Shown: positions 20,349-31,820 of the stretch, one piece after another | Numbering within the stretch: position 1 is the first letter of the stretch | Layout of the letters: the number at the start of each line of letters is the position of its first letter | Assembly: GCF_016808335.1 (NCBI RefSeq) | Contig: NC_053137.1 | Coordinates: 1,302,001 to 1,366,000, forward strand | Reading direction: 5' to 3' | Length of the DNA: 64,000 nucleotides | Source: Panicum virgatum | Taxonomy: Eukaryota > Streptophyta > Magnoliopsida > Poales > Poaceae | The notes under the pieces: generated by a model | Database searches by the model: none | What the model was told of the DNA's origin: nothing | Seen by the model: the letters and a program-made list of their open reading frames with translations, nothing else | Position numbers and translations under genes: made by a program

Positions 20349-21318
20349 AATACAAAAACTTTCTCCAACAACCTCCAAACTTTTTCCTCCGTTCTCATAC
20401 TATGTGAAAGACATCATATTTAAATTTGGCAAATTATGCTTTATGTTTACTATATTTAGATTATTTATTTGATTACAAGAATATTTTGTGTATAATTCAA
20501 ATTTGAACTGCCAAATGTTGTCAAAAGTGTTGATAATTAATGGAAAAATTATATTCATGTTATTGAGTCAAATTTGAGGGTTTGTACAAGAATTTAAAGA
20601 AAAAAATCAAATATCTTATTCAGGAAACATAGCAATGAATTTGTGGCCGAATAGATTTTAAATTCTATAAAACACAAATGAAGTCCGAAAATTATGAAAT
20701 TTGTAGTGAAAGCATGATATCATAAGTAGAGGTTGTGGAAAAAATTTGAGAAGATTTCAAAAAAGTTATCACATACGTTGGTTACAGGATGAGGAATCCC
20801 GAAGAAGATCCAAAGACATTTGAATGAGTCAGTTAAGTTTTTGAGTCCAACGGACCATCCAATTGAGTTTTGACTTCAAAATTTTTTGTGTAGACAATGG
20901 TCATGATGGATAGGTTTATGGTAAATATTCATTATATTTTGAGCCCATTTGATAATATTAAAGTTTTTTTAGTACTATGTAAATTGAATTTGAACTTATA
21001 CTGCATGAAATAATGGAATTTTTTTGGATAAAGTATGTTAAATTTTTTATATACGCAATAGACCTCATAAATTGGTTTATGTTAAAGTTTGGTTATTTTT
21101 TGAAATGTTTTCGTATTTTTTAATGTTTTTGAAAAATTTAGTGAATTAGTTCATACAAATTGAAATATAGCTAAAAGTGATTGAAATAATATATTTTTTT
21201 ATCATTGAAGCATGATATATTTGTCTGAAATATAAGTTTAGTAATGAAATGTTAAATTATAATCAAAGAAATATGTTTAAATAAATTTTGAATTGAAGGA
21301 TTTTGAAATGAAATGCTG
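20349..21318. other. AT-rich interior of the CACTA element, no gene
   Basis: Very AT-rich, no open frames of note, no splice-consistent exons seen. Confidence 0.6.
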
Positions 21319-21442
21319 GCTTTGCCGAGTGCTGCCAGCATGGCACTCGGCAAAGGTCGCGGCTTTGCCGAGTGCCAGATCAGGGCACTCGGCAAAGCGG
21401 TCGTGTCTTTGCCGAGTGCCGTGATCTGGCACTCGGCAAAGT
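21319..21442. repeat. secondary array of CACTA subterminal repeats
   Basis: Three head-to-head pairs of TTTGCCGAGTGCC / GGCACTCGGCAAA at 1.5 kb from the left end, directly upstream of the GC-rich leader of the transposase gene. Confidence 0.9.
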
Positions 21443-21525
21443 TTCTGCCCCCGCCCCCAGCTAAGTGACCGACCCGCACACACGCGCACTCACTCACGCT
21501 GCACACACCCGTACTCACCCCGCCG

Positions 21526-21990
21526 CCTCCACGCCCCGGCTCGCCATCCCCGGAGCGCCGCCCCGCCCTGGCGCCCCGACCTCGGAGCGCCGCCGCGTCC
21601 ACTCCGCCGCGCCGCCGCCTCCACGCCGCCGCCCCGGCGCGCGGCGTCCCGCCCCGGCGCGCCGTCCCCGGAGCACCGCGCCCCGCCCCGCCGCCTCCAC
21701 GCCCCGGCGCGCCGTCCCCGGAGCGCCGCCCCTCCCTGGCGCCCTGCCCTCGGAGCGCTGCCGCGTCCACTCTGCCGCGCCGCCGCCTCCACGCCGCCGC
21801 CCCGGCGCGCCGCGCCCTGCCCCGCCTCCTCCACGCCCCGGCGCGCCGTCCCCGGAGCGCCGCCCCTCCCTGGCGCCCTGCCCTCGGAGCGCCGCCGCGT
21901 CCACTCCGCCGCGCCGCCGCCTCCACGCCGCCGCGCCGCCGCCTCCACGCCGCCGCGCCGCCTGCTCCACACCCGGTGCGCCGCGCCGCT
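21526..21990. repeat. GC-rich minisatellite in the CACTA 5' region
   Basis: Three imperfect tandem copies (starting near 21528, 21692 and 21828) of a unit of about 130-165 bp with CTCCACGCCCCGGC, GTCCCCGGAGCGCCGCC and GTCCACTCCGCCGCGCCGCC. The long Arg/Gly/Ala-rich open frames over it on both strands are a result of composition. Confidence 0.8.
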
Positions 21991-22417
21991 CCCTGCCGCC
22001 TCCACGCCCCGGAGCGCTGCTGCCTCCGCGCCGCCGCCAAGCCAGATAAGGTGGGCCTCGGCCCGGTCCCCTTCCCCCTCCCCGCCATTGGAGGAGGAGC
22101 GAGTCGCCCCCGAGCGCCGCCGGAGGAGGAGGAGCTCGGCCCGGCCCCCGCGCCCAACTCCCCGCCCCCGAAGCGCCCTACCCCGCCCCCGGAGCGGCCG
22201 GTCCCCACCCCCGCCCCCGGTGAGCCGTGACCCCGCCCCGGTGCGGCCGTTCCCACCCCCGGTGCCGCCCGTGACGTGTTCGGCCAGAAGCCGGAACCGC
22301 GAGTCCACTCCACGCCGGCCACGACTACACCGCCGACCCTCGGTAAGCAATGCAACCGCCCCTGTTATTGATAATGTTCGTAGATTATGGAACCACAACC
22401 TAGTTAGGCGTCTCCCG

Positions 22418-22702
22418 TTCGGAAGAGATACAATTGAGATATGCGGATCTTTGCATATCTGTAATTGTATCTCTTTCGAATTGTCCACGTTATTTGGACA
22501 GCCCGAGGATGCATAGATACGGATAGTTACCATGATCAACTCCCATCAGAGACATAGTCTCGGCATCACCTCCCCGTTGTTCTCCGGATACACAATCTCC
22601 CTTTCGGGACGTGTATCTGGAGAACAGCGGGGAGGTGCTGCCAAAATTTTGTCTCGGATGGTAGTGGACCATGAAAACTGACCATATGTACGCATCCTCG
22701 GG
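22418..22702 (+). other. structured leader of the CACTA TNP2 transcript: two long hairpins and an outer stem
   Basis: Hairpin 1: arms 22418-22444 and 22453-22480, pairing nearly throughout with one bulge. Hairpin 2: arms 22567-22593 and 22611-22637, 27 bp, where the only two non-Watson-Crick pairs are G-U. An outer 11-bp stem CCCGAGGATGC / GCATCCTCGGG (22502-22512 with 22692-22702) encloses hairpin 2. All lie between the GC-rich 5' part and the TNP2 start, upstream of the hAT insertion site. Function unknown; see findings. Confidence 0.7.
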
Positions 22703-22759
22703 TGGGATTAGGACCTACCTTCACCTATTAGAATGTAGGGACAACTAGGGATGAAAGCG

Positions 22760-23908
22760 GGAACGGGAAAATCCCGTACCGACCGACATCGTATCCCGAT
22801 TTTCCCGATCGAATGTCGTATTTTCGGGAAAAAACGAAATCAGGAAAAAATTCGGGAAAATTCGGCGAAATCGGGATCGAAATCGGTTGGGGACTTTTCC
22901 CGACCGAATTAGCGGATCCCGTTTTTAACTCGGTATTTCCCGCGGTATTCCCGAATTAACAGCCCACACACACCAGCCAAAAGTCATCGCACCTCAACCT
23001 CACGGCCAAAGCCCATTCGCGCGCCCACCCTCCACCAAACCCTAACCTCCCGACTTCCTGAGTCCCACCCTCACCCTCCCAGAGTCCCAGTCCCAGCCGC
23101 ACGCCCCCCATCCCCATCGGCATCGGCCGCATCGCCCCCATCCCCATCGGCCATCGCCCAGCGCCCCAGCCGCACGCCCCCATCGCGCCTCGCCGCCTCC
23201 GCCCTCCGGCCTCTCCACCTCGCGCATCGCCCAGCGCCCCAGCCCGCCAGCCGCACGCCTGACGCCCCATCCGGCCATCCCCATCGCGCCTCGCCGAGTC
23301 GCCGCCTCCCCACCTCGCGCATCCTCCCTTCCCTCACCCGCCCGCCGGGGCCTACCTCCACCGACGCCGTCCTTCCCTCGCCTCGCCTCGCCCCGCCTCC
23401 AAATCCGGCCGCACGGGACCTCCACCTCGCCCTTCCTCCCGCTCAGGCTCGCCGGCGCGCATCCCCTCTCCCGCTCAGGTCACCGGCGCGTGGCCCCCCT
23501 CCCGCTCAAACGCACCGGCGAGCGGCACCTCCTCACACTCGGGCTCGCTTGGAGGTGGCCAGGGGTTGGGCTCCGGGTGGAGCGGCGGCTTGGAGATGGC
23601 CACGGACGGGGCTTCGGGTGGAGCAGCAGCTTGGAGGTGACCGGCACCTCCTCACCCCGCACAGGACCAAGACTCCAAGAGCCCAGCCAGGCAGCAAGCA
23701 CAGCAGGTCAGCAGTAGTGCAGCACGCCAGGTCGCCAGCACCTCCTCCCCATCGCACATCGCCCTGCCGACCTCCACTTGCTGCCCGCACAGGACCAAGA
23801 CTCCAAGAGCCCAGGAGTAGAGGAGCCAGCAGCACCTCCTCGTCCTCGCCAAAGCGCGCGCCACGGCCGAGTCCTCGTCGTCCTGTGCCCCTGTCCCTGG
23901 CGCTCAGG
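22760..23908. other. hAT subterminal region and GC-rich promoter/leader
   Basis: First about 200 bp: TTCCCGA-type subterminal words. Then C-rich low-complexity DNA (CCCATCGGCATCGGCC- and CGCCCCAGCC-like repeats) up to the transposase start. Open frames here are from composition. Confidence 0.6.
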
Positions 23909-26706
23909 ATGTCAGGACCCATGAAGCCGCGGACCGAACAAGGGCCATCTTCCGGTTCAACTTCTGCATCGCTCGCCACAAGGCATCTCTTCCAGGAGCC
24001 GGCGCCGCCGGTGAACAGCAGCACACTAGCTCCTTTTCCAGCACCAGGTAATATACGAATTTGATCAATGTACATGTTTTCATGTTGATGTGGTTCTGTA
24101 GAGTGTAGTCAACAAGTTAATTAGTTTACTAGATGCAAGAGGTCTAGATCAGCATGTTTATAGGCAGCAGCGTCTCTGTAGAGTGTTGCAATCATCTTAT
24201 ACATTTCAGCATTTCTTATCTTTATAGGATGCAAGAGGTCTAGGTCAGCAAGTGGAAGCCCTAGTCAGGATCTAGGTCTGTGTCTATCTTCAGCATCTGC
24301 AAATGGGACTCCTGCATCTAGCCCGCCATCAGCCTCTTTGCCAAGGGACACAAATGGTAGTGGAGATGGTAGTGGAGATGGTAGTGGAACTCAAATGCAG
24401 GGACAACAAGGGACACAAGTGCAGGGACAGCAAGGAAGAAACACTACAGATGCCATAATTATTGAGGGTGATGAGCTTGTGCAAGATGTAGATGTAGATG
24501 AACCTCTTGTTGGTGGAAAGAGGCGAAAGAGATGCACATCAAATGTGTGGGAATATTTCACAAAGAAGCAGGTGATCAAAGAGGATAATGGAAAGACATA
24601 TCTCCAAGTGTGGGCACATTGCAAACAACCTGGTTGCAAACACAGTGCCAGGGCCGAGGGCAATTATGGGACAACAGGTTTTTGGACCCATCTAAGAACA
24701 GCACACAGCATAGTGAAGGGTCAGTTACAGCTCAAATGTGAAAAAGATGGTGAAAAGAACATCACTACTGTGCAGCCCTATAGGTATGATGAAGAAGCAA
24801 GTTTGAAGAAGTTTTACTTGGCAATAATCATGCATGAGTATCCATTTAACATATCCGAGCATGAGTACTTTGTTGATTTCATTAAATCCCTGCGTCCCAG
24901 TTTTCCCATTAAGTCTCGTGTTACCGTAAGGAAGGAAATTCTGAACATGTTCTTGCAAGAGAAGGAGAAGTTGTACACTTATTTCAAATCTGTCCCATGC
25001 CGCTTTAGTGCCACAATGGATATGTGGACATCAAATCAAAATAAGTCATATATGTGTGTCACCATACATTGGATAGATGACAATTGGTGCATACAGAAAA
25101 GGATTGTGAATTTTGTGCATGTAGAGGGCCGCCACACAGGTAGCAAGTTATCTGAGACCTTCACTGAGCTCATGGTTAAGTGGTACATTGATAAGAAAAT
25201 GTTTGCCCTCACTTTGGACAATGCAGCAGCAAATGAAGTAGCAGTAAGAGACATTGTGGCTGATCTCAAGGCCAATGGTTCATCTTCATTGGTATGTGAT
25301 GGCCTATTCTTTCATGTGCGGTGTGCATGCCACATTTTGAACCTAGTTGCTAGAGATGGTTTGAGTGTCATTGCCCACACAATTGAGAATATTAGACAAC
25401 TTGTACTAGCTGTTAAAGGATCTCCATTGCAGTGGGAAGAGCTTATGAAGCGTGCAACTGAGTGTGGATTGGATACAACAAAAGGTCTTTGTCTTGATGT
25501 CTCAACTAGATGGAATTCGACTTACATGATGCTGCGAGATGCTTTATACTACAAGGCTGCATTCATGAGGTTGAAATCATCAGATCGACGTAGGTATGAG
25601 AAAATCACTCCATCTCCTAATGAATGGTCCATGGCATTGAAACTCTTTCAATGCTTAAAGAAATTTTTTGATCTCACTGAACTTCTCTCTAGTACTTTAT
25701 ATCCAACTGCAAATCTATTCTATAGAGGGTTTTGTGAGATAAAGATCTTACTTGATGATTGGTGTGATAGTCAAGATACCACTATTAGTGCAATGGCTAC
25801 TTCTATGAGCAAAAAGTTTGAAAAATATTGGAAAAAGTCCAGCACCACCCTTGATGTTGCATGCTTCCTAGATCCTAGGTATAAGAAAAGGCTAATAGAA
25901 TTCTACATGAGAAAATTTCATGGTCATGCATATCAGTCCCATGTTGATGAACTTGTGGATGTTATCAAGAATTTGTATCAGTTTTATTGTGCTTCACAAC
26001 CATCAACTTCAAGGGCTAGATCGGGGAGTGAACATATGCCTAGTGATACAATAGATATGTTAGTGGATAATGATGATGAGGAGCTTGAAAACTACTTATA
26101 TGAGTCAAGTAGACCAGATGGGGCTGAATTGAGTGAGCTGGATAAATATATGGCAGATGCACCTTTGAGAATTAGTGGTCAGTTTGATATTTTGGCATGG
26201 TGGAAGAATCAGGTGGATGAGTATCCTATTTTGTCCCAAATAGCACGAGATTTGCTGGCTGTTCAAGTATCAACTGTTGCATCTAAATCTGCATTTAGTG
26301 CTGGTGGCCGTGTAATTGATCCATTTCGCAGCCGTCTGGATCCTGAGATGGTCGAAGCTTTAGTATGCACAAAAGACTGGGTTGCTGCAACAAAAAGGGG
26401 TAACAATTACTCCTTAAATTTAGTTCTTGTACATGAATTTTTCATAATTGTCCTTTGCTGATTTTTATCTTTGTTTATCAGATAAAAAGAGTTGGTTCAA
26501 TTGTTGCTGATTTAGAAGTTATAGAAGCCCTTGCTGCGAAATTGACAATTCAGGTTTACTGATTTACTATATTGAATATATTATACTACTTATGCTACTG
26601 AAGTATTGATATAGATTTTGTAATTGCAATATTATAGGATGATGAAGTCGCAGATAGTGATGAGGAGGCCCATGCAGACGACTTGGACTTTGGCTTGGAC
26701 ATCTAG
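23909..26706 (+). CDS. hAT-family transposase (Ac/RICESLEEPER-like), four exons
   Basis: Predicted CDS 23909-24047, 24228-26399, 26492-26553, 26638-26706; 813 residues, frame kept at every junction. Exon 1 starts MSGPMKPRTEQ. A Gly/Ser/Gln-rich linker follows (GSGDGSGDGSG), then a BED-type zinc finger (SNVWEYFTKKQ, CKQPGCKH, H-TAH) near 170-225. The RNase-H-like catalytic core starts with FSATMDMWTSNQNKSYMC, then LTLDNAAANEVAV, HVRCACHILNLVA, STRWNSTYMML. The C-terminal dimerisation part has LDKYMADAP, DILAWWKNQVDEYPILSQIA and DLLAVQVSTVASKSAFSAGG. The end is acidic (DDEVADSDEEAHADD). The protein cuts and joins the hAT termini in the nucleus. The only alternative is to read through the exon 2 donor to a stop at 26461, which would lose the acidic tail. 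No disabling change is visible. Confidence 0.88.
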
Positions 26707-27262
26707 GTTTTTGGATTGGCTCATAAGATGTCTTGCTACTGCTGTTCAAGCTAAATGGTGTATTCAGTGTTTTTGTGTTTGTGTTTGTGTGTGTCGGTGT
26801 GTGACTGTTTGTGGACAGTGGACCTATTCACCTATTATTTGTATGAGTGTGGACAGTATGAGACTATGGCATGTTATTTGTTATGTGAAGGCTTAATGTT
26901 ATGTCGTGGTGCTATTCACCTATCTACGGATTATAGTTTTGCTTCCCTATGTATTATGTATCATGGTTGAATCTATTGCGTCGAGTTCTACGTTTGAAGT
27001 GGTTACATGCATTGATGTTCCCGCTTTTAAATACCGCTTCCCGACCGTTATCGACATGCTTCCGATCGAATTATTTCGATTTTGTTTTCCCGTGTATTCG
27101 ATTTCGTTTTCCCGACCGAGCTCTCCCGTTCCCGTATCCGTTACCGCATAAAAATATGAAACGAAAGTGGTTAGAGTATTTTCCCGATCGTTTCCGACCG
27201 CTTTCATCCCTAGGGACAACACGTAGATGCATTTGATTTTTATTCTCACTCCGGTTTAGAGG

Positions 27263-30200
27263 ATGGATGACCGTCATTGGATGTACACGGGCCGTCCAAG
27301 TCAGGCTACCATGACCGATGAATGGATTCGAAAGACCAATGATTTTTTGGAAGCCGCGTGGAGTCAGGCTGAAGGATCGAGTTTCTTGTGGTGTCCGTGC
27401 AACATATGTGGAAATAAGAAACGGAAAACGAAGAAGGTTATGGGCCAACATCTTTGCAAGTATGGATTTACGCCGGACTATACCCGGTGGATCTTTCATG
27501 GTGAAGGCCATCGTATGAGGGATGAGGTCGTGAGGCAACGCATCGATGATTGTGATGCTGATGGTGGGGTTGGAGACATGTTACATGACTATCTTGAAGC
27601 ACATTTCGGTGAAGGACTGCAGGAGGAGGAGCCAGAGGCATCCGCAAAGGCATATTTCGAGATGTTGGAGGCTGCACAGAAACCACTCCACGGTCATACA
27701 AAGGTTTCTCAGCTGGACGGCATCGGACGGCTAATGGCCTTGAAGTCTCAGTTTAGCCTGAGCCGAGACGCCTTCGACAGTCTGTTGACCGTGTTTGGAA
27801 GCATGCTTCCAGAAAATCACATTATCCCAAAGTCAATGTATCAGGCACAGAAAATTCTCGGTGCACTTAAGATGCCATATGAGCAGATACATTCTTTTCC
27901 AAATGGGTGTATCTTATTTAGGAAGGAGCATGAGAAAGATGCTTACTGTCCGAAATGTAAAGCCTCTAGGTTCCTCGAAGTGGACTCTGGTGATGGTCAG
28001 CCTAAGAAGCAGCTCACGATTCCCGTGAAAATCCTACGCTACCTTCCTTTCATTCCGAGGATCCAACGACTATTCATGACCGAGGAATCCGTGCAACAGA
28101 TGACCTGGCACAAGAAAGGTGTTCGATACAACCCTGACAAGATGGTGCATCCATCCGATGGTGAGCCATGGAAGAATTTTGATAGGATTCATCGTGACAA
28201 GGCTAATGAAGCTCGTAATGTACGTATTGCGCTTGCAACAGATGGGTTCAATCCTTATGGGATGGTGGCCGCCTCGTACTCATGCTGGCCTGTGTTTGTT
28301 ATCCCTCTGAATCTCCCTCCAGGGGTCCTATTTCAACGACAGTCCATATTCATGTCGTTGATTATTCCAGAGCACCCGGGGAATAAAATGAGTGTTTACA
28401 TGGAGCCTCTGATTGATGATTTGGTCAAGGCATGGGACGAAGGGGTGTGGACCTATGATCGAGCAACAAAGACAAATTTTAGAATGTATGTTTGGTACCA
28501 ATTCTCCCTGCATGACTTACCCGCGTATGGCATATTCTGCGGCTGGTGTACTCACGGGAAGTTCCCATGTCCCACATGCAAGGCAGCTCTGCAGTTCATC
28601 TAGTTGAGGAAGGGGGGTAAGTATTCGTCGTTTGACAAACATCGACAATTCCTCCCCGCTGACCATCCTTTTAGACAAGACGTTAAGAACTTCACGAAAG
28701 GTGTAAAAATTACAGAAATTGCACCGCCGATCATGACGGGTGCTGCGATTCATGCTCAGATAGACGCTCTCCGAGTCAACGATGGCGGTGGTTTTGTTGG
28801 GTACGGTGAGGAACATGCTTGGACTCAGAAGTCTGGGCTGTGGAGGCTCCCTTATATTGATGATATTCTACTTCCACACAACATTGATGTGATGCATACT
28901 GAAAAGAATTGGGGGGAGGCACTTTTTGGAACAGTCATGGATATTTCTGATAAGACAAAGGACAACGTAAAGGCAAGAGTGGATCTGACAATGTTGTGCG
29001 ATAGACCAAGATACGAAATGAGGACTCCTGGACCCGGGAGGAAATGGAAGAAGACACAGGCCGACTTCGTCCTCACGAGGGCCCAGAAGAAAGAAGCACT
29101 AGAGTGGATCCAAAAGTTACAATTTCCCGATGGATATGCAGCGAATCTTAGGAGGGGTGTGAACTTGACTACTATGCGAATCAACGGGCTAAAGAGTCAT
29201 GACTACCATATATGGATTGAGCGGCTTCTTCCGGTGATGGTTCGAGGCTACTTACCTGATGTGGAAAAAAGGAAGGTCGGCAAGGACGTAGCAAGAAATA
29301 TGTTTCTCACGCGGGAACAATACTTGAGGGTAAATGACGAAATCACTAATTTCTTTTGAATTTCATTTTCGGAAATGTCATCCACTTTGCTTCATTACGT
29401 GTAGGTGCCTCCGAACTGGTGTGCTGGCAAGGGCGCGTGCTGGGAAATGATGGTGGACATGTGGCTTAGCGAGGAGTGGATTCAGCGGCACAACTTATGC
29501 CGGGAGCGCCGCTTGTTGATGCAAGGTGCGCCACACCATCAAGGCAGCCGAGGCCTTCCCGAGTACAGGGATGCTTGGGTAAGTCATTACACTTTTTGGT
29601 ACTTTCAAACTCTAAATTCTGCATTCTCACTAATCATTGTATTCTTTCGCTTTGCTTGCAGTCGGGGTCACATGAAGACCAGGAATGCAACGACTTCCAG
29701 GCATACTGTACGGCGCACAAGGGCAGGGCGACGTCCGACGTCTCCTACAACCCGGCGGATCCACCCGAGGCGTACAGCAACCCGAGCGTCCACACGCGCA
29801 TCACTGAGTACACGGAGATGGGAAAGGCACTCCATGGGGACACATGGGATCCGGCCACCCAGCCCCTTTCTGGAGAAGCCATCATGAGGGCAGGAGGAGG
29901 GAAGAAGCACGGCCGTTACTGGATCGCCAACAGCCTTGTCGACACAGCCAGTACGCCGACTCTCTCCCAGCTTCGGGCACGGACCACCGACTCGACTCCG
30001 CCAATACGCCCACGGCCTGAGACTTCAGTGGCCAGCGTGCGTGCAATCCAGGTTATTTCTGCTCCATTTGTCGTTCGTTGCTTTTAGTTATATTTTGTTC
30101 GCATTGTAACATTTGGGTGAAATCTTATAGGCCCGGATGGACGAAGAGACGAAGAGGCGGGAGGAGATCGAGGCGAGGCTGGAGGAGGAGCGGACGCTAA

Positions 30201-31002
30201 GGCAGGAGCAAGAGCGCAGGTGGCAGGAAGAGCGGATGCAGGAGCGGCAGAGGATGGAGCAGGCGCTTCTTGCTGAGCGACAGGCCGCGCAACAACAGAT
30301 GCAGACCATGTTCTCATATCTCCAAGGCCTTGGCGCGACAATCAACTATCAACCGCCGCCAACGATGCCCTGGCCTCCACCACCGCTGCCACCGCTAGGC
30401 ATTCCGTCTATCTTTCCTCCATCTGGCGCTACAGGCACTCCTGTGAGTATGATATATAGATTTACTTTGCTTGCACATATATATTCAAATTTTGAGATAC
30501 TTTATGTCAATATATCATGTGCTATATCTGAAAGAACATCTAGACTCACTTAGGAGGCACCAGGACTGATCTTTCAGCCACACATTGTATATTAGTGGAA
30601 GTTTAGAACGATCGTACATGATGGACAAGTAGTGAGTAGTGACAGGGTTCAAGCGTTCTTGCATATTTGCCCAATTCTGAATTATTGTATTTTGTGCAAA
30701 TAATAGAAACACATTAAATACGAATCTGCAGTATTTGCGCTTTAGTGCTCGAGTTTTAGTTGTAGTATAATCTCAGTACTCCTTTTAATTTTTTCCTTCT
30801 TTTATCAAGCTAATACTGGTTCAGATGCATTGCAAATAATACTTGTGTTTGATGCAATATATATAGCCTCAGATAGTGGCTCTATGCATCACCATGCCAA
30901 AAGTTAATTTTTTTTTTGCAGAATCAATCGATTGGAGGGTCAAATGAGCCTCCGGACGAGCATTCACCGGCACCGGCAGCGTCGCAGTGGCCACCTAGCT
31001 GA
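27263..31002 (+). pseudogene. CACTA TNP2 transposase fused to a TNPA-type (Transposase_24) gene, one nonsense codon
   Basis: Predicted exons 27263-29329, 29405-29578, 29662-30051, 30131-30442, 30922-31002: 1008 codons in phase. The first exon is TNP2 (transposase_21): MDDRHWMYTGRPS, WCPCNICGN, HLCKYGFTPDYTRWIFHGE, PVKILRYLPFIPRIQRLF, then FGWCTHG-like CGWCTHGKFPCPTCK, NIDVMHTEKN and NGLKSHDYHIWIERLLPV. Codon 28601-28603 is TAG where the family has Trp before LKKGGKYS-type sequence. The TNP2 part ends early, after RGYLPD, and continues in frame into RKVGKDVARNMF and VPPNWCAGK. Transposase_24 motifs follow: GAPHHQGSRGLPEY, KGRATSDVSYNP, YSNPSVHTRI, GGGKKHGRYWI, STPTLSQLRART, then a Glu/Arg/Gln coiled coil and a Pro-rich tail. 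The normal C-terminal part of TNP2 and the space between the two genes are missing. Unlikely to work as it stands. Confidence 0.85.
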
Positions 31003-31286
31003 TTTAGAGTTGTTTATGATATTTGTTCTACAGACTTGTTGTTGTTGGACTAGACTTGTCTAATTAGTTGGACTTGTGCTTGTTGAACGTTACACTTTAT
31101 GCATCGATGTTGGACTTATGCTATTTGTGATATTCTTGCGACGCAGCGTGAGATATTTGTGTTATTATGTGATGGATGTGCCATATATATACTGTATCGC
31201 TTGTCTGGAATGTATATATGCTTTCTTTGTGATGATGGATGTGTTTTTTACATTAAAAACAGACAAAATACAAAAAAACAGCAAGG

Positions 31287-31802
31287 TTTGCCGAGTGTTT
31301 TTACCCTGACACTCGGCAAAGCAACCATTTTTCTATTTCTTGGAAAACATATTTGCCGAGTGTAATTACCTAGGCACTCGGCGAAGTTTGAAACTTCGCC
31401 GAGTGCCAGACGTGTGGCACTCGGCGAAGATCCAAACTTCGCCGAGTGCCAGAAGCGTGGCACTCGGCGAAGATCGAAACTTCGCCGAGTGTTGTATATC
31501 TGGCACTCGGCGAACTTTGGATCTTTGCCGAGTGCCACGAGTCCAGCACTCGGCGAAGTTCCGCTCCCATCCCGTCCCATCCGTTTCGTTCGCCGTTCGG
31601 CCGTCCCGTTTCATTTTTTTTTGCTGAGTGCGGCGTGGCACACGGCAAAAATTTGCCGAGTGCTCGAGAAAAGGCACTCGGCATTGCCGTTTTTGCCGGT
31701 AGAAGAAAGGCCGTGTGCGCTTCGTCGAGTGCTACACTCGGCGACTTCTTTGCCGAGTGTTTTCCTGCCTTTGCCGAGTGTCTCTGGCACTCGGCAAAGT
31801 AG
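31287..31802. repeat. right subterminal repeat array of the CACTA element
   Basis: More than a dozen copies of T(T/C)(T/C)GCCGAGTG(CC) and inverses. Most in the first half are the TTCGCCGAGTG/CTCGGCGAAG variant, unlike the TTTGCCGAGTG form that dominates on the left. Confidence 0.9.
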
Positions 31803-31820
31803 GCGAGTCCGGTAGTGTCG

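Larger units (their letters stand above)
22746..27212 (+). mobile_element. hAT transposon, complete, nested in the CACTA element
   Basis: TIR TAGGGATGAAAGCGG at both ends. The 8-bp TSD GGGACAAC is perfect (22738-22745, 27213-27220). Subterminal DNA on both sides is rich in TTCCCGA/TCGGGAA and CCGACCG words, as expected for transposase binding sites. It carries one intact transposase gene. Removing the element and one TSD copy restores a continuous CACTA TNP2 leader. Confidence 0.95.
19795..31817 (+). mobile_element. CACTA (En/Spm) transposon, 12 kb, carrying a nested hAT element
   Basis: The termini are CACTACCGGA at 19795 and the inverse at 31817. The 3-bp TSD TCG lies on both sides (19792-19794, 31818-31820). 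Subterminal zones hold many direct and inverted TTTGCCGAGTG / TTCGCCGAGTG words. Genes on the plus strand are TNP2-type and TNPA-type transposase sequences (27263-31002), fused and interrupted. A 4.47-kb hAT element is inserted in the leader of TNP2. Without that insertion the CACTA is about 7.5 kb. It landed about 200 bp upstream of the F-box copy D start codon. Confidence 0.95.

Noticed and set aside
21252..22539. Two open frames of about 350-370 codons on the minus strand and one on the plus strand
   Set aside because: They lie over the GC-rich minisatellite and the repeat block, consist of Arg/Gly/Ala low complexity, and run antisense to the CACTA leader.
23042..23864. Several Arg/Gly/Pro-rich open frames in the 5' part of the hAT element
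   Set aside because: Low-complexity C-rich leader; the real coding start with splice logic is at 23909.
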